Source: Burhinus oedicnemus (lineage: Eukaryota; Chordata; Aves; Charadriiformes; Burhinidae). Taken from it: DNA of 64,000 nt. Numbering within the stretch: position 1 is the first letter of the stretch; each line of letters begins with the position of its first letter. The notes beneath the pieces were generated by a model. It was not told the DNA's origin. It was given only the letters and a program-made list of their open reading frames with translations, and ran no database searches. A program made the translations under genes and the position numbers. The stretch is from NCBI GenBank assembly GCA_008921705.1, contig VFFE01007102.1, positions 79,886 to 143,885 on the forward strand, written 5' to 3'. Shown piece by piece: positions 13,680-24,756 of the stretch.

Positions 13680-13983
13680 AAGTCTCTGTATCCCAGACCC
13701 TGGTTCTTAGAGGGTGCTTCAAGCTCGATGACATCTGCTGGAAGGCCAAACAAATTTCCTGAGGGTGTCAGGGATAACCTGGTATAAGGAAAAAGCTTTT
13801 TCACTCTGAGGACAGTTTACCATTGGAACAGATTGACCAGAGGGGTGGAATGGTCTCTGCAGCTTTCCAAGGCGTGACTGGAAGAAGCCCTGAGCAACCT
13901 GGTAGCTGACCCCGCTTTGAGCTGAGGGGTGGACTAGGGACCTCCTGATGTCCCTTCCAGTCTGAATTATTCTGTGGTTCTAA
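13680..13983 (+). mobile_element. CR1 LINE, 3' end (truncated)
   Basis: CR1 is the dominant non-LTR retrotransposon of birds and reptiles and is usually 5'-truncated. The clear part begins near 13,775 and reads in CR1 order: TTTTTCACTCTGAGGA, CATTGGAACAGATTGACCAG, CTTCCAAGGCGTGACTGGA, CTGAGCAACCTGGTAGCTGA, CCCGCTTTGAG, GGACTAGGGACCTCCTGATG and TCCCTTCCAGTCTGAATTAT. It ends in TTCTGTGGTTCTAA, the degenerate terminal repeat typical of CR1 in place of a poly(A) tail. The stretch 13,680-13,775 (GATGACATCTGCTGGAAGG) may be the end of its reverse-transcriptase frame, but is weaker. No coding capacity remains. Divergence from the bird consensus I remember is moderate. Confidence 0.9.
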
Positions 13984-16900
13984 TTTTTATTGTAGCAATG
14001 ACTACTGAGATTTCTTGTGTAATTACTTGCGTCCCTCAGCTGAGGAACGGGGGCATCAGCTCTGTGCCAGGTGCAGTTAAGTTCTGATAATTGATGTATT
14101 TGTAAATGCACCAGTAAGGGTGGTGGTCTCTGTCTGAGTGCAGTGGATAGTTTATTTCAGCCAGGCTGAGACAAGGTTGTAGCTGACCACACCTCTTGGC
14201 AGCTATCCTGCTGTATGCACAGTCCAGCCAAGATAGCCAGGAAGAAGGATTTATGTCAGGCCTTGCTGCTGGGTTTGGAAGATGCATGGTGAGTATGATA
14301 GCACACGAATGTGAGTGTGTGGCACAAGGGTATGGAAGTGCAGGTCGGAATCCAACATTTTCTACATATCCAGGAGATCTGTGTGGTGCTACATGGAAAG
14401 GGAACAGGTTTCAGGTACTCTGAGGTTTAGAGCAAAGACCTCCTTTTCTCTCTACCACCAGTTCCTTATAGAAAGTGGTCCTTTGGCCAGAAAGTGTAGC
14501 CAGACCAACAGATAAGTCTTCAAGAGGCTTGAAGGATCCTATGTTGCAACAGATGCTTGTTTTGGCTGCCCAGAGAAGTTGCTGAAGGATGAGGAACATA
14601 AGCTACAGTGAGAACTAAAAAGGCACCATCATTGAAAACAGCGGCAAAAAGCAAAAAAGAAAAGAAATTGATTCCTTTTTGTGTTTTAATGCCTTCCTCC
14701 TCCACCCCCAACATTTATGTATATCCTTAGTCATTTAATAGGCTTATAGTGTCACCATGGGAAAGCAAGATGATATAACCACAGTGCACATTAATAGACC
14801 ACTAATCACGAAGCAGCAAGAGTTTGGTTGACCTGGGGATATTCCAGCAAATGGTGAACACTTAAATTTTTCATTATTTGTATGGCATTATGTTAATTTA
14901 TAATTTCAGAAGCAAAAGCAAAGTCCTGGTCTGGCCCTAGCTGACCTGTTGAAAATGAACTAGCAAGGCTGCTCTCAAAGGCAGTTTACAAGCTAAGGTG
15001 GGATGTGACAAAAGCAAAGCTAGTGCAGCATGGTGCAGTCTTTATGGATGATGGCATGTTAATATTAGTTTTCCCAGAGACTGGAAGTTTGAGGAACCAC
15101 GGAAAATATTTAATTTTTTAAATTTGCACTACATTGTTTATTTGAGGTGGGTGGAGCTGAGGTGGTGAAGGTTAACCGCTCTTATTTTTTTAATCCAATA
15201 AACCAATCTGAAACATCCTCACAAAAGTAATGAAACCATACTGAAGGGCACTTAACCTTTGGCTTTCTATTTCACAGCCTACCCTAGGTGTAGTGATATT
15301 TTCATAATATCATGTTACCCAAATTTATCTTCTTAATAGCTGTAAATCTTGATCCCATCCATTGTAAGTTACGCTAATCGTGAGGTTTCTTCAAGAAATG
15401 CCTCAGCTGAGTTGTGTGAAGTAGACAGAATAAGGCAGAATGCTAATTCATAGAAATTTGGAGAAAAGGGAAAACTAATGCTAAATATACAACATATCCA
15501 AGGTTGCTTTAGCAAGCATAGTTGAAACAACACTTTTTTTTTGGCAGGATGACATGTATTTTAAACTGAAATATTGGTAAAGCCAACTTTTATGTTGAGT
15601 AACCAAGACACAACACAAACCCCCACAATTTCTGTCCTCTCAAGACCAGAAACACAGAGTTTGCAAAAGGTGGCATAAGGTCGTCTCTGTTATACTGCCA
15701 CATTTCTGTTGAAATCAGCAGTGGAGTTTCTACACAGACTGTTTAATGTCTGGTTTGTAAAAAAGTAGCACTGCCCTTCATTTTTTCATTTAAAAATATC
15801 CAGCTGCAGTTTGTGAGGTAAGTTGTTTGTCGATTGTTGGGAGTTTGGGAGAATTACCTTACCAGCTATACTCATTTGATGCTATCTGGCTGTGTTCCTG
15901 GGGGCTGCCCCAGGGTTAAAATCACTGTACTGCGTCCGTTTGCTTATCCTCGCCTTTGCCTTCCTATGGCTCACCTGCCTTGCTGAAATGTACTCTTCAG
16001 GATGCAGCTACTTGCAACGACAGAGTAACTTCTCCAACACAAAGACTGCCTGTTGTAAATATTTAGCCATCAGCACACAAAACTATCACTTCAATCTTTA
16101 ACACAAAAAGTGCCTGGCTTGTATTAATGGAACTATAACAAGCATGAAGCATTGTACAAGCAGAGAAACTGTTTTCTATGTCTCCTTCTTATTATTTCAT
16201 TTGAGCTAAATAAGAACAGGGCTAGCAGATGAGTTATTCATATGAAGGTTGGAAGAAATATCACTTTTAGGTCCAGAACCCCTGCAGATACTCGCAAATT
16301 TTACCAAAATATTTTTGTAGATTCCTATTGTTTTTTTACTTAAAAATATGGCAGAACTGAATGAAATGGATAGGTCTCTTTCAAGAATAAAAAAAAATTC
16401 AATTTCATTGCCCAGCATGTAACATTTTTCTGTGTTTCAAATATGCTGTAAAACTAGATCTCCATGTCTTTTTAATAGAGAAACTTAGCACTTTGAAAAA
16501 TCACAGTCAAATATGAGAAGACTGTTGATGATTCAGCTTTCTATAGTTATACTATTATGATATTTTTCTACTTTGTTTGCATTGTTTTGTTTTCAGCAAG
16601 TTTTGCTTTAACTGCGGAGAAAATACAGGCTTTCCAGAATTAACTCATGCTTTAAATCAAATATAGAATAAAAGCCATACATAGAAGGATGTAGGTATAT
16701 GTGGCCATTAAACAGATAAATCCCTTCTGCCTTATGTGGTCCAGAGCTTCAGGCCAGGATGACTCTACATTTCCTGTAAAGGTTATTTAGGCTTACTAAC
16801 ACTTTTATCTGAGATCTGATATATCTCCTAACAGGAAACAGCAACAAGCAGGGAGAAAAACTCCTGAAATTATTTATTTCCTTTGTTGGATATTGCCCTG

Positions 16901-18040
16901 TAGGAGCACCCTGATAACACCCCGTCTAGCAGAATCTGCTGAGAGTCCACCAGTGGTCCCTGTTAGGTGTTGCATTTGGACTTTGTCCTGGGTCAGATTG
17001 TTACAGCTTTTCTGTCTAAACCAGGCTTTGTACAGTAGTCTGAAGACTGGGAAAACATGCTGTTCATATGATGAAACAGCAGCTGTTAAGTTTGAATGTA
17101 CCCGGAATTGGTGATAACTTCACGTCTGAGCCCATGTAATAATAATCTAGTATCTAGGAAAAACTGAGCATAATCATGTTTCTTTTTAAAATTTAAGCAT
17201 TTTAGAAAGTGAAAACAATTGTGTTTTTACAACCATACTTAAAATTGTTTTCCTGAGTCCATGACCTGTTTTATTTAGTGGGAGACATCTATTATCTGGT
17301 GCATTTTGATCTAAAACTTAGTAAGTGGCGTTAAACAAAGAGCATCTGCCTTCACACTTCTCGTGAAGTTTCTTTGAACATGAGCTCTGTGCTTACAAGG
17401 GGTAAAGATGACATTCACTGAATTTTCTGTGCAACGCATAAAGACTCACTTCAAAACACATTTAGTCCTTCATGCGGCTGTGTCCTGTAAAAAAAAAAAA
17501 AAACTGTTTTGTTTTTGTGCTTTTAAAAGGGGTAGCTAGAGCAATTGCCTGAATTCTGAAGTCGTGCCTTAACTGAGGCAGAGTAATAGTAAATACAAAT
17601 CCCACCTCATTATCCCCCCAATGTCCTCTGAGCTAACAAAATATTACCAAGGAAAATGTGGGCAACCTTCAGACCCGCTCTGTCCTTGGCTGGGCTCTGC
17701 CTCCCAAGAAGAGAGGCAGCTCTTGCCAGCAGTGGTATGAGAGGCCCTTTGGGGAACCATCTGAGACTGCTGAACTTGTTTTCTTTCGGTCATTCCACCC
17801 TGTTCGACCATACCAAACCCTACATCCTTAACTCGTCTGGCCTCTGGGTCCAACAGGGATTAAAGGACAAATAAGATGCTCTATTTCTTGTTTTTTGAGG
17901 TGAATCTTGTGGTAGGTGCTCAGTTAAGAGTTTGTTTTATCTGAGCAGCTGCTGATACTTAGCTGGCTTACTGGTTATTTTTTTTAGCTGTGTGCCTGAG
18001 CGTTTACTGTAGGCCATGTGTTTTCATTTTGGGGGCTCTG
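13984..18040. other. Unique noncoding DNA
   Basis: AT-rich sequence with scattered short open frames, none protein-like. It includes a poly(A) run of 15 at 17,489-17,503 that has no recognisable element upstream. No RNA gene, exon or mobile element was seen. Confidence 0.6.
17489..17503 (+). repeat. Poly(A) run (15)
   Basis: Fifteen consecutive A residues. The sequence before it shows no LINE or retrogene body and I saw no target-site duplication, so this reads as simple sequence rather than a retrotransposition tail. Confidence 0.85.
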
Positions 18041-18044
18041 GGCC

Positions 18045-18230
18045 ACCTGCCCGCCCCGGTGTCGGACGGTGCTGGGCGCTCCGGCCCTGGAGGTCTGAGC
18101 CGGCCCTCCTCTGCGAGCTGCCCGCTTGGCTTCATGCTGCTTTGCGTAGGACTGCCTGGGCTTGAGGTGCCCCGGCTGACCATCTGCTCCATTTCCCTCC
18201 ATCGGCAGCTAATTTATTCAAATCCGAAGC
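18045..18230. promoter_or_regulatory. CpG-rich patch
   Basis: About 13 CpG dinucleotides by eye in some 185 bases, in a GC-rich island between AT-rich flanks. Open frames run through it on both strands (72-86 codons), as expected where GC content makes stops rare. It may be a weak CpG island or a local GC-biased gene-conversion patch; no TATA box, splice signal or recognisable exon settles it. Confidence 0.3.
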
Positions 18231-19955
18231 AAGCCTTGTTTGGCTTGTAGTTTCTCTTCCATTGTTTGTGTTTCTGCAGGGTATCTCCTCTCATCCCTCC
18301 ACTAATTATTACTAAGCATTGCTGTAACAACCAAGAGAATGGGAAGAAGCTGCTTTTTCAGTGCTCACTGAGAAGCAGCGGTTGGGTCTCATTGCTTTAA
18401 AGAAGAGACACACAGGATGTGTCCCAGGTAATTTCAGGCATCTTGTACTCCCCCAGCAGCTGCGCTGCGTAGGGTGTAGTAGCTCCAAAAGATATACAGT
18501 TTGGATTAGATTCCTACAGCAGAACTCAATGCCAGTAGCAAAGGCCAATGGGATAAAAAAACCAAGAACTGAGTCGAACTTCATATTGCGTTTTTGTGGA
18601 GGTTAAAAGTCTACTGATAACTTCTAAGGTATAATACTCTATGTTGCATTTTACTTAGTATCCTGCCGATTTTACAGAGAAAACCATAGCGCTGTGTAAG
18701 CCTGGTGAAGCAGTGAACCGGCTCGTGGTTCAAACTCCCTGTCTGTGAGCAGAGAGGTGATGGCTCAGGGTGCGTATGTACACGTCAGTCCTTAACCTGC
18801 TCTGGGTCAAATGACAACTCAACGGCAGGAATTTCAAAGTGACTGGATGCCAGATCTTGTATCTGGGACCAAGGGTTTCCAGGATGGCAAACTCTGCCTT
18901 GGAAGACAGTGACGACGAGAGACCTGAGGCCCAGATAACCACCGCCCCATGACATTCAGTGTCATGTACCACAGCCATGGCTGGAGGTATATAGGTCAAA
19001 CTAAAAGATCGCAGTTCTTGCTTTTGTCTTAGGGTCTGTTAACCTGCTACTTGGAATATTAATCTATTATTGAAACCAGAGGATGTTAACTGATAGCAGC
19101 AAGGAATGTAGAGAGGGGCCAGAGCTGTGAAATTTATGTAGGAAAGAAAAAAAGAAATTTTCCAAGTTTTAGCTGAGGCCACTATAATGAAGGATCATAT
19201 ATCTTTTTCTGTACAGATCATCTTTCTTCTCTTCCTGCAATAAATTTCCAACATCTTACAGATACAGAAAACCCATACAGTATATACGTAAAGATTTGCT
19301 TCCTGGATACAATGCTTTATTTTATCTACCATTGATCAAACTGTTGAGATTATGTGAAGCTCCACAAAGGTAGCACGGAAATATGAATGCCACATCCTGG
19401 ACCTGAAATAGAGTTCAATCTTTTTTTCTTGGTCACTGTTTTCCTGTATTTTTTCTTCCCCACAGGAAGTGGGTTCACTTGAAGTAGGTATTTATTATAT
19501 GGCCTGATTTGAAAATTTGACTGCAGCAATAAATCAGGAGACAAAAGGAAGTTTTGAACAGAGGTGCTCAGCATTTTTGTTCATAGTTTGAACTATGCAT
19601 GACTGCACAGATCTTCCCTTCCCCTCATTTGCAGTCAGATAATATTCCCGTAATAAGTACAGCAACCACTTCCATTGCACTGCGATACAGCATAAGAAAG
19701 GCTCTGGATATATGTTTATTTCCAGCTTCTAAATACCATGCGACCTAAAGAAACAACCATGACAAGGAAGTCTTTTTATGGACAGACAGTGGCCCCAGAC
19801 TGCAAACAGAGGAACGCTTTTACAGTATACATTTAGTTTTGTGTGTAAACTTTTCAAGACCATTTCAGACTAATAGTCTGAGCTGCATTACCTCGGAGGG
19901 TATTGTCGTTAAGACTTAACCCACTCTGCTAATAAATTACAGTGATGTAGCAGCT
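18231..19955. other. Unique noncoding DNA
   Basis: No recognised exon, RNA gene or repeat. The stretch 18,700-18,760 contains GTGGTTCAAACTCC, superficially like a Pol III B box, but no A box lies at the right spacing upstream. Confidence 0.55.
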
Positions 19956-19956
19956 T

Positions 19957-20090
19957 TTATGTCAAAGGATCCTGAAGTGCTTTACAAACTTTACAGTCCA
20001 TACATGCATGAATCACTTCACCCACTATTGAAGTATGGCCAGCCCAGGGATGAATTGTGGCAGCTGTTTAACAGCACACAGCAGTACGAC
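19957..20090. repeat. Possible ancient interspersed repeat
   Basis: The stretch CAAAGGATCCTGAAGTGCTT followed by TACAAAC (about 19,962-19,990) resembles the 'caaaggatctcaaagcgctttacaaac' core of a widespread old amniote repeat. The usual following part ('gatggggaaactgaggcac...') is not visible, so either only a fragment survives or the match is coincidental. The family name is not assigned. An 89-codon open frame overlaps it and is not protein-like. Confidence 0.35.
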
Positions 20091-23000
20091 ACAATGGGTT
20101 TAGGAGAGCAAAGACAACATGCTCTCCCAGCGCCAGTCCAAGTAATTCAGAGAGGCACCGTAGAACACCTTGGGAGAGAAAAGGGGGCATTTCTCCCTCA
20201 TGATCCAGTGCAAGTGATTGTTACTTGACTTTAATGTCTGGGGTTGCCTCTACCCCTCTGCACAGACACATCTTGTACCAAACTTTTTGCAAGAAAGTTC
20301 TCTATCCTAGCTAAAAAGTGACATGTCTGTAAACACGCATGTAAGCTTGTAAGGTTTTGCAAACACCAAGGAAATTTGGGTAGGTAGAGTTTTGCTACTG
20401 AAACTGGACCTTATCAGGATTTAGTGCTGCCTCAGTATGGAAAAGACTAAAAATATGCAGTCTTGGTTTAGGCTGTTTTTACCATTGGGAAACTGAAGGA
20501 AAAACATCAGTTGCACTCACAGACCATATCTGTACATCTACTTGAACACCACCCAAATCTTTAAAGAGTTAGATAGGAAATTAATTTATTTCCCACTCCC
20601 TTTCTGGTTACCAGCTGTCCTCCTAACATAAAGTGATGGTCCCCATAAAGGCTTTCTGAAGAAACAAGCAATTTCCTGAATAAATCAAGTTATCCTTTCC
20701 TTCTTCCCTTTTTTCTCTCTTTCAGTGACTGGTATCTTTGGTGACAATCCTGAGCAGTCTTGTTACCAGCTGCTCTAATCCAGGGCTTTTGTCATTTCAC
20801 CTTGATATTTCCTTCCTCGTTGTTTTGCTTAAGTGCACAAAACAATGTCTATGAGTGCTGTGTGCAGGACTCACGGCAGAAGAATTGTTTATGGTGATGC
20901 ACATCAAACTAAGGTTGGCTTCTTGCATAGGAATAGATTTATTTGTTCCTTGGAAAAATATCTTTGAGTTTTTAATTTCTGCAAAAGAGTGCAACTTGAA
21001 GAATTTATTGTTTCATTTTCCTTTGTCTATATAGATCCATAGAGACCAGCGAAAGTCGTTGTGAATGTGTGGGGTGAAAATAGTAGTGACTATTGACTTA
21101 CACAGAGTTGTTTGCATTGGGTATTTACAGACTTGCCAATTCTTTCTGCTTAATAATGTAATATTTGCATGATTGGAGACACTAAATGTATAGTGTTATG
21201 AATTTCTATCTAACAATTCACTGCAGAAATAATAATTAAGAGGCTTCTACCTTCACCCTTAGTGCTTAATATTAAACTCTCCCTTCCCCATTAAGGTTTC
21301 TAATGGGATTGCTCAAATGAGCCTATGGTACTTACAACCATGGTTGGACCCTTATAGCCCTGAAAGAGGCCATTATAAGTAGAAAGCAAATACTTGAGAG
21401 AAGAAAGTCCATTGATTTCTTTAAGCTGTGAATCAAACCCACAAAGAGTTAAAAATAAATAAGCATCATAGAGCACTATCCTAGTTATTTTCTAAAGATT
21501 GCCAAAATTCATTCTAAAACAGAATTTCTAAACAGAATTTTACATATAAAATACTGTAGGTATTGAACCTAGTTTTTATGCATCAACTCTGTGCTGAACT
21601 GAATCTTTTGCTTGTAAATGCACTGAGCCTTAAAAGCAATTTCTGTCATGTCCTCCTTCATATTCCGATCTCTTTTATCACCATCCAAAAGGAAACACTT
21701 TAACTTCAGGCAATAAGAAGCTTTTAATTCAGATCTAAGTTTACATGAGCTATCTCCATTACAGAGTAAAATGTAAAAAAGAAAAAAATTTAAAAACGTA
21801 TTTAAAAATTTAATTAGATCATTTCTGCTGTTTTGCCTATTTTGAAATATATAATAAAACTTCAATAAATTATATTCTGGGTCATATCAGCATCTTCTCA
21901 AGAAAATGAAGTTAAATCTTTGTAGTAACCAGCAGCTTAATTTTCATTAGGCTAGCTATTCGATAATTAGTCATGCACCATAAATCAAGTCCCCAAGTCT
22001 TCTCCAGGTTTCTTAATTGAAAATTATTGTTTCTTGGCTCTGTGGCTAAATGTGCAGCAAGTCTGAGGAGTGATAGATGCTGAATCTAGCACAAACAGTT
22101 TGAAACAGTCAGAACTTGATAGATCATTGCCCTGAAGGGGCTTGTAATGGCGGAGAGACTGTGAATTTCAAAATTAAGGGTTTGTTCTTAAAAATCACAA
22201 GTGTAAAAGCTAGCTGTAGTTTACCCAATATGTCCTAACCTTCAGCCACTTTTCCTTTCAGTCCTAGCTGGACTTCAGTTGTTTTTCTAGTGACAATTGA
22301 AATGAGTTTGTGTGAATATATTTGAAAAGTTAAAATGTTGGCTTGGAAAGATCCAAACCGAGATTTTTTTTTTTTGCTCTTTTTTGTTGGTGGTATTCTT
22401 TTTCTGGTAAATCTCATTAGCAAATATGGAAGTTGTTTCATTTTTGGCATTTTCAAACACCGAATGAAATGGTGGCAGTCATCTCAGAGCCAATATGAGA
22501 GAACAGATGGGCCTGCTACGCATGCCCCAGGTCATAAAATAATTTCAGATATGATGCAATTGTGGCTAAGTAAAAGACTTTTGCAAAGTCAGAAATATAT
22601 TACTTCACTGAAAGAAGGGAGCCCTTTGTAATTTTTCTTTTGACAGCCTAGCAGACTTTGCACAGAGCTCAGCTCGTGTTTGCCATTCTGTAGATAAGGA
22701 CAGCCACAGGGTTTTCTGCCATTCATGGCTTGCTTCCTCATGATCCGGCGGCCAAGACCTGATGATGACCACAGCAGGAAACAGTGCGAAATGCTCCATA
22801 AATTTAAATGCGGGAATCAATTGATGCTAAAAAAACTGGGCCTAAGATTTTTAGTTGAGAATTTCCAAACCACGTTGGTAAACTTATGCCAAAAACCTTC
22901 TCACACCTTTCTACGTTGAGAAACAAATGGAGCCTCAGAGCCGATCAGGGCATTTATGTGTTGTCAGGTTCATGGAGACTTGCATTACAGTTATGCCCGA

Positions 23001-24044
23001 CATCACCCATGACAAAACAAAGCAACACATCAGCTTCATGGGCAGAGACCACAGCCCAGACCTTGTGCCTGGGTCCTGAGCGGTGGCTGCTCAGGGCTCT
23101 TCCCTTGGGACACCCCAGGGGGACCAGTATGAGGTGCTGAGCCAACGGGTGCAGAACCCCGCAGACGCTCCATGTGGATGGCCTGTACAGACGCGCTGTC
23201 ATGCGTTACAGATGTCTTTCTGCTGGCAAGGTTCATCTGCTTCCAAGATCAGCTTTGTACTGCCAGTTCCAGGAATTTTGTGTGTGCGTAATAGCTTGGT
23301 AAATGTGCTACTTATATACGTCCCAGGAAAAATTCCTCAGAAAAGCCAGGGGTGTATGATAAGTAATAAAACTCTAAGGAAGGAGGGATTTAAAAGGGCA
23401 CATTGTCAACTGAGAGCGAGTTTATTAAAATGTATAATCAAATAATTATTGTATTTGTGGACCGTGTTATTTTCAGGGGCCTGAAATGACTGTGCGCAAT
23501 CTTATTTTTGTAAAGATTTATTCTTGGAAGGGAAAGTCATTTGCCTAAGGGATATATTGATTTCATTCAGCTGTCACCATCCTTTTGTAAGATGTTACAG
23601 ACGGAAAGCCAAATCCAGGCCTAGATTTGTTCAACTTTATTTTATTTTTGCATTGTACCAAATCTGAAGATGGTGCTGCGATTACAAATGAGGATTGTTT
23701 TCCGGTCAGTTGTTCCCGTTTCACACTGGACTAGATTGGAGCACCGGCGGACTGAGGAGCAACGTGGCAGCAGAAGACAAGGGAGTGACCTGCGCCTGAG
23801 CGGGCGCTTGAAGCCTTGCTCCAGGGAAGGTAGCTCCCTCCAGGTGGGGAGTGCTGGTGAGGGGCTTTGCACGACCCTCATGGTGGGAAATGGAAGGGAG
23901 CCACAGCTGGCGGAGGCTGTGCTTTTCGTAAGCAGCCCCTTCACTGGCACGCAGCGTCGTGATGCAGAGAGCAAGCTTCACGTTGGGCTGCTTTCTGATA
24001 CACAGAGATACGAACTACAGCTCCCTAAAGCACAGGTTTGGTGG
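20091..24044. other. Unique noncoding DNA
   Basis: Nearly 4 kb of mostly AT-rich sequence, including a T run of 13 at 22,363-22,375. From about 23,690 it becomes GC-richer, with open frames on both strands (up to 141 codons, forward) that show no recognisable domain. No exon is called. Confidence 0.55.
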
Positions 24045-24165
24045 AGTCACACATTACGAAGCTGGAAGAGACCATTCAGTACAATTCCTGTGTAAAATAG
24101 GCCATGGAACTTGCCTGGGTTAATTAACGAGAGCCGATGTGTCAGCGGTGACATAAAATCTCCAC
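24045..24165 (-). mobile_element. CR1 LINE remnant, reverse strand
   Basis: The forward strand reads ACGAAGCTGGAAGAGACCAT at 24,055, then TCCTGTGTAAAATAGGCCAT and GGAACTTGCCTGGGTTAATT. This matches, base by base with scattered changes, the reverse complement of the older reptilian CR1 3' region ('...ccagaagggaccatt...gacctcctgtataacacaggccatagaactt...'). The element's 3' end therefore lies near 24,045 and it runs leftward. It is short, diverged and has no coding capacity. It is clearly older than or from a different subfamily to the copy at 13.7-14.0 kb. The edge near 24,165 is uncertain. Confidence 0.65.
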
Positions 24166-24718
24166 CAGCACCGAGAGACGCGAGCTTGCGCTGAAGCCAG
24201 GCACTTGCCCGGCCGTAGCCGCTCTTTAGTCAGGACCATGCAGTTTGGTGGCTTCCTGCTTACGACGTTTTAAGGCTGGAGGCACTTTGTGCCCCTCTAG
24301 CCTGGCAGGCACAACTCAATATTTTATCTGAGGGTTGGACAGATCAGGATTTACCCTATGGATACCTGGGCTGAGCCAAAAGTGTGGAGATCAGGGTCCT
24401 GATTCTGCTGAGCTTTACAAGAGATCTGGGGATTTGTTTTTATGCAGAATCGTGGGCAGAGTTTGTGACTGGATTCCTTGTGAAATAAAATCTTGCAAGC
24501 TATTTTTGTCAGATTTTCACTCAAAATTGTAGGAATATCACATCAGTCGTTCTTAGCATGTTTCTCATTTGCATTTATGAAAACATTTTTTCTGGCTAGT
24601 ATGATTTACACGTGAGTTAAGACATTAAAATACTAGCATTTTCAGTTTTTTCTGGCTTGTAGGACTGGCACAAATAGGTTCAAACTCAGAGCTGAAATGC
24701 CTCCTACTCTCCCATCCT

Positions 24719-24756
<38 letters not shown>

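Noticed and set aside
13381..13749. Reverse-strand open frame of 122 codons beside the CR1 end
   Set aside because: Antisense to the CR1 and its upstream flank, with no similarity to a known protein.
18708..18760. Possible tRNA-like B box and a miR-128-like 11-base match (CAGTGAACCGG)
   Set aside because: No A box at proper spacing, no cloverleaf, and no hairpin of precursor length around the match.
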